Source: an uncultured Eubacteriales bacterium
GTDB lineage: Bacteria; Bacillota; Clostridia; Oscillospirales; Acutalibacteraceae
Assembly: GCA_934702115.1 (NCBI GenBank)
Contig: CAKUYF010000043.1
Coordinates: 1-7,665, forward strand
Direction: 5' to 3'
DNA length: 7,665 bases
The position numbers and the translations under genes were made by a program. The notes beneath the pieces are model-generated. The model searched no databases and was not told where the DNA came from. It worked only from the letters and a program-made list of their open reading frames with translations. This document shows, one piece after another, positions 6,008 to 7,665 of this stretch. Positions within the stretch are counted from its first letter, which is position 1. Each line of letters begins with the position of its first letter.

Positions 6008-6048
6008 AAACCTGTAGAATTACTTAAAGAGTAACTACAGGTTTTCTG
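6008..6048. terminator. Bidirectional terminator between the small gene and tgt
   Basis: Ten base pairs (6008-6017 with 6035-6044), a two-base AA bulge, then five more (6020-6024 with 6030-6034) around a five-base loop. T-rich DNA lies on both sides: TTTT at 6042-6045 on the plus strand, and TTT then TTTTT on the minus strand. It sits seven bases beyond the tgt stop and about 75 past the small gene, so it can end both convergent transcripts. Confidence 0.8.
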
Positions 6049-6051
6049 TGT

Positions 6052-7170
6052 TCATAATATGTTTTTGTATTTGTTGTAAAATTTTTCAAAGTTTCCACTT
6101 TCAAGAGAATCTCTAATTCTTTCCATTAAAGTATTATAAAAATAGAGATTATGAATTACGCATAAACGCATTCCAAGGATTTCCTTACTTTTGAGTAAAT
6201 GCCTTATATATGCTTTGGAATGGTTTTGACAAGTTGGGCAGTTGCAATCCATATCTAATGGGTATGAATCTTTTTCAAATTTAGCGTTTAAGATATTAAG
6301 TGGACCTTGCCAAGTAAATATTTTCCCATGCCTGGCATTTCGGCTTGGCATTACGCAGTCAAAAAGATCTACTCCTCTAGCTACTCCTTCAAGAATATTT
6401 ACAGGTGTTCCTACTCCCATGAGGTATCTTGGTTTATCCAAAGGCATATAAGGTTCTACGGTTTCTATAGTTTCATACATTTCTTCTGCAGTTTCACCAA
6501 CTGCTAAACCTCCGATAGCAAAACCTTGTACATCTATTTCGCGTATTTTTTTCATATGTTCTATTCTAATATCTTTGTAAGTACTTCCTTGATTTATACC
6601 GAACAGCATTTGATTAGGATTTAAGGTGGTTTCTAATTTATTTAAATTATCAATGGTATTTTTGCAGCGTTTGAGCCATCTTACTGTTCTTTCGCATGAG
6701 CTTTTGGTATAATTGTATTCTGCGGGGTTGGCAATACATTCATCAAATGCCATAGCGATAGTTGAACCCAAGTTGGATTGTATTTTCATGCTTTCTTCTG
6801 GACCCATAAATATCTTATGGCCATCAATATGAGAGGAAAATTCTACTCCTTCTTCTGAGATTTTACGTAATTTAGCAAGTGAGAAAACTTGAAATCCACC
6901 ACTATCTGTAAGAACTGGACCTTCCCAGGAAGTAAATTTTCTTATTCCTCCCTGACTTTTTACTATTTCATCACCTGGTCTCAAATGAAGGTGATAAGTA
7001 TTACAAAGCTGAACTTGACATTTTATAGCTTTTAAATCTATCGCAGATACTCCCCCTTTTATTGCGCCGCACGTTGCAACGTTCATAAATCCGGGAAGCT
7101 GAATAGTTCCATGAGGAGTTATGAATTCTCCTCGTCTAGCATTCATTTCTTTTTTTTTCAAAATGTACAC
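6052..7170 (-). CDS. tgt: tRNA-guanine transglycosylase (queuosine pathway)
   Basis: A 372-residue enzyme, the usual length for bacterial Tgt. It exchanges the guanine at position 34 of tRNAs with GUN anticodons for a 7-deazaguanine (preQ1 in most bacteria), the key step of queuosine formation in the cytoplasm. Visible motifs in order are N-T-Y-H-L-x-L-R-P-G (57-66), D-S-G-G-F-Q (89-94) with Asp89 as general acid/base, M-A-F-D-E-C (140-145), G-G-L-A-V-G-E (220-226), and D-L-F-D-C-V-x-P-S-R-N-A-R-H-G (268-282) with nucleophile Asp271. The zinc ligands are Cys309, Cys311, Cys314 and His340. All catalytic and zinc residues are present, so it should be active. The start is GTG at 7168-7170 with AGGAG at 7181-7185. 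It stands alone here: queA, ruvAB and yajC, common neighbours elsewhere, are absent from the window. Cys145 and Val224 fit the bacterial preQ1 type, but queuine use cannot be excluded. Confidence 0.97.
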   Translation of the reverse strand: MYILKKKEMNARRGEFITPHGTIQLPGFMNVATCGAIKGGVSAIDLKAIKCQVQLCNTYHLHLRPGDEIVKSQGGIRKFTSWEGPVLTDSGGFQVFSLAKLRKISEEGVEFSSHIDGHKIFMGPEESMKIQSNLGSTIAMAFDECIANPAEYNYTKSSCERTVRWLKRCKNTIDNLNKLETTLNPNQMLFGINQGSTYKDIRIEHMKKIREIDVQGFAIGGLAVGETAEEMYETIETVEPYMPLDKPRYLMGVGTPVNILEGVARGVDLFDCVMPSRNARHGKIFTWQGPLNILNAKFEKDSYPLDMDCNCPTCQNHSKAYIRHLLKSKEILGMRLCVIHNLYFYNTLMERIRDSLESGNFEKFYNKYKNIL

Positions 7171-7185
7171 TTTTAGACAACTCCT
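7168..7185 (-). promoter_or_regulatory. GTG start and ribosome binding site of tgt
   Basis: On the minus strand AGGAG (7185-7181) is followed after ten bases by GTG (7170-7168). The next in-frame ATG, eight codons in, has only a run of A before it. GTG with this ribosome site also leaves 11 residues before the A-R-R-G motif, about the family norm. Confidence 0.75.
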
Positions 7186-7239
7186 AAAATAATTTCTTAA
7201 AACTTAAATTAAAAAAACTGTTTTCACAAGGAGGAAATT

Positions 7240-7623
7240 ATGAAAGCTTTTTTAGCAATTAAATATTATGACGATATGAGAAACAAGGATAAAATCGAAA
7301 AAATCTGTAAATCACTTGAAAAAATGGGAATAGAGACATTTGCGTTTGCCCGTAATATTCAAAATTATAAAAAATGCACTTTAATTCCTGATCAAATTAT
7401 GAATTTAGCATTCAAGAATATTAAGTCTTCAGATATTTTTATCATAGATGCTTCAGAAGTGAGTATAGGAATAGGAATAGAAGCAGGGTACGCTTATACC
7501 CATAATATTCCCATATATGTGATAGCAGATAAAGATTCAGAAGTTTCTAATTCCATAAAAGGAATAGCAAAAAAATTTTTTACTTACATTGAACCATGTG
7601 ACATCTTGAATTTAAATTTTTAA
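7240..7623 (+). CDS. Small nucleoside 2-deoxyribosyltransferase-like protein
   Basis: A 127-residue protein starting at ATG 7240 behind a strong AAGGAGG (7228-7234) five bases away. It has an alternating beta-alpha pattern of the kind seen in the nucleoside 2-deoxyribosyltransferase/Rcl N-glycosidase fold. It opens with M-K-A-F-L-A-I-K-Y-Y, followed by a helix of charged residues (about 16-30). Then comes S-S-D-I-F-I-I-D-A-S (63-72), and S-I-G-I-G-I-E-A-G-Y-A-Y (75-86) where a conserved Glu (Glu81) acts as nucleophile in this family. A closing strand I-P-I-Y-V-I (90-95) follows. Members move or cleave the N-glycosidic bond of (deoxy)nucleosides or nucleotides. It is divergent from tgt with 69 bases between them. 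No signal peptide or membrane segment is seen. I infer the family from fold pattern and motif; the substrate is unknown, and a non-enzymatic TIR- or Toll-like sensor of similar fold is a less likely alternative. Confidence 0.7.
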   Translation: MKAFLAIKYYDDMRNKDKIEKICKSLEKMGIETFAFARNIQNYKKCTLIPDQIMNLAFKNIKSSDIFIIDASEVSIGIGIEAGYAYTHNIPIYVIADKDSEVSNSIKGIAKKFFTYIEPCDILNLNF

Positions 7624-7665
7624 ACTTTGATGGCATTCAACCATATCCTGCATTGTATATAATCC
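7612..7665 (-). CDS. Possible C-terminus of a minus-strand gene (mostly outside window)
   Basis: From the right edge a minus-strand frame runs 17 codons (GLYTMQDMVECHQSLKI) to TAA at 7612-7614. It would converge on the deoxyribosyltransferase-like gene and overlap its last 12 bases. The short stretch is protein-like in composition but too short to identify. It may be chance. Confidence 0.3.
   Translation of the reverse strand, partial: GLYTMQDMVECHQSLKI

Overview
The window comes from a low-GC Gram-positive bacterium. The evidence is strong AT bias, purine-rich Shine-Dalgarno sites (AAGGAGG, AGGAG), near-consensus sigma-A promoters and U-tailed hairpin terminators. Low-GC Bacillota, probably Clostridia, is my best guess. 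No rRNA, tRNA, CRISPR array, intact transposon or phage gene is visible.

Layout: (1) 1-493, the 3' end of a leucine-rich-repeat (LRR, BspA/LRR_5 type) gene, with a terminator at 534-581. (2) 494-959, a long AT-rich gap ending in a promoter. (3) 960-2942, a 660-residue protein built of two complete LRR modules in tandem, each with its own C-terminal cap. A Shine-Dalgarno and ATG sit at the module junction. (4) 3133-5394, a 753-residue AAA+ ATPase of the Clp/Hsp100 or torsin-like kind. Its N-terminus looks like a Nif11-type leader ending in a textbook double-glycine site, followed by a second, Sec-like hydrophobic segment, two more hydrophobic segments, the ATPase domain and a hexapeptide-repeat acidic tail. 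(5) 5689-5934, an 81-residue protein that resembles the ATPase leader alone and stops where the double glycine would be. (6) 6052-7170 on the minus strand, tgt, a tRNA-guanine transglycosylase. (7) 7240-7623, a small nucleoside 2-deoxyribosyltransferase-like protein divergent from tgt. (8) 7612-7665, possibly the end of a minus-strand gene.

The left 6 kb reads as an accessory cassette of separately promoted genes. The ATPase gene and the small leader-like gene have almost the same promoter (TTGACTTATT at the -35 and TATAAT 17 bases on). With their matching N-termini this suggests that they are co-regulated and act together. The most unusual content is a large AAA+ machine carrying a leader normally seen on small exported peptides, next to a stand-alone leader-like protein and LRR proteins with no visible export signal. 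What the system does cannot be read from the sequence. The right 1.6 kb is housekeeping-like tRNA modification (queuosine) plus a possible nucleoside-metabolism enzyme.
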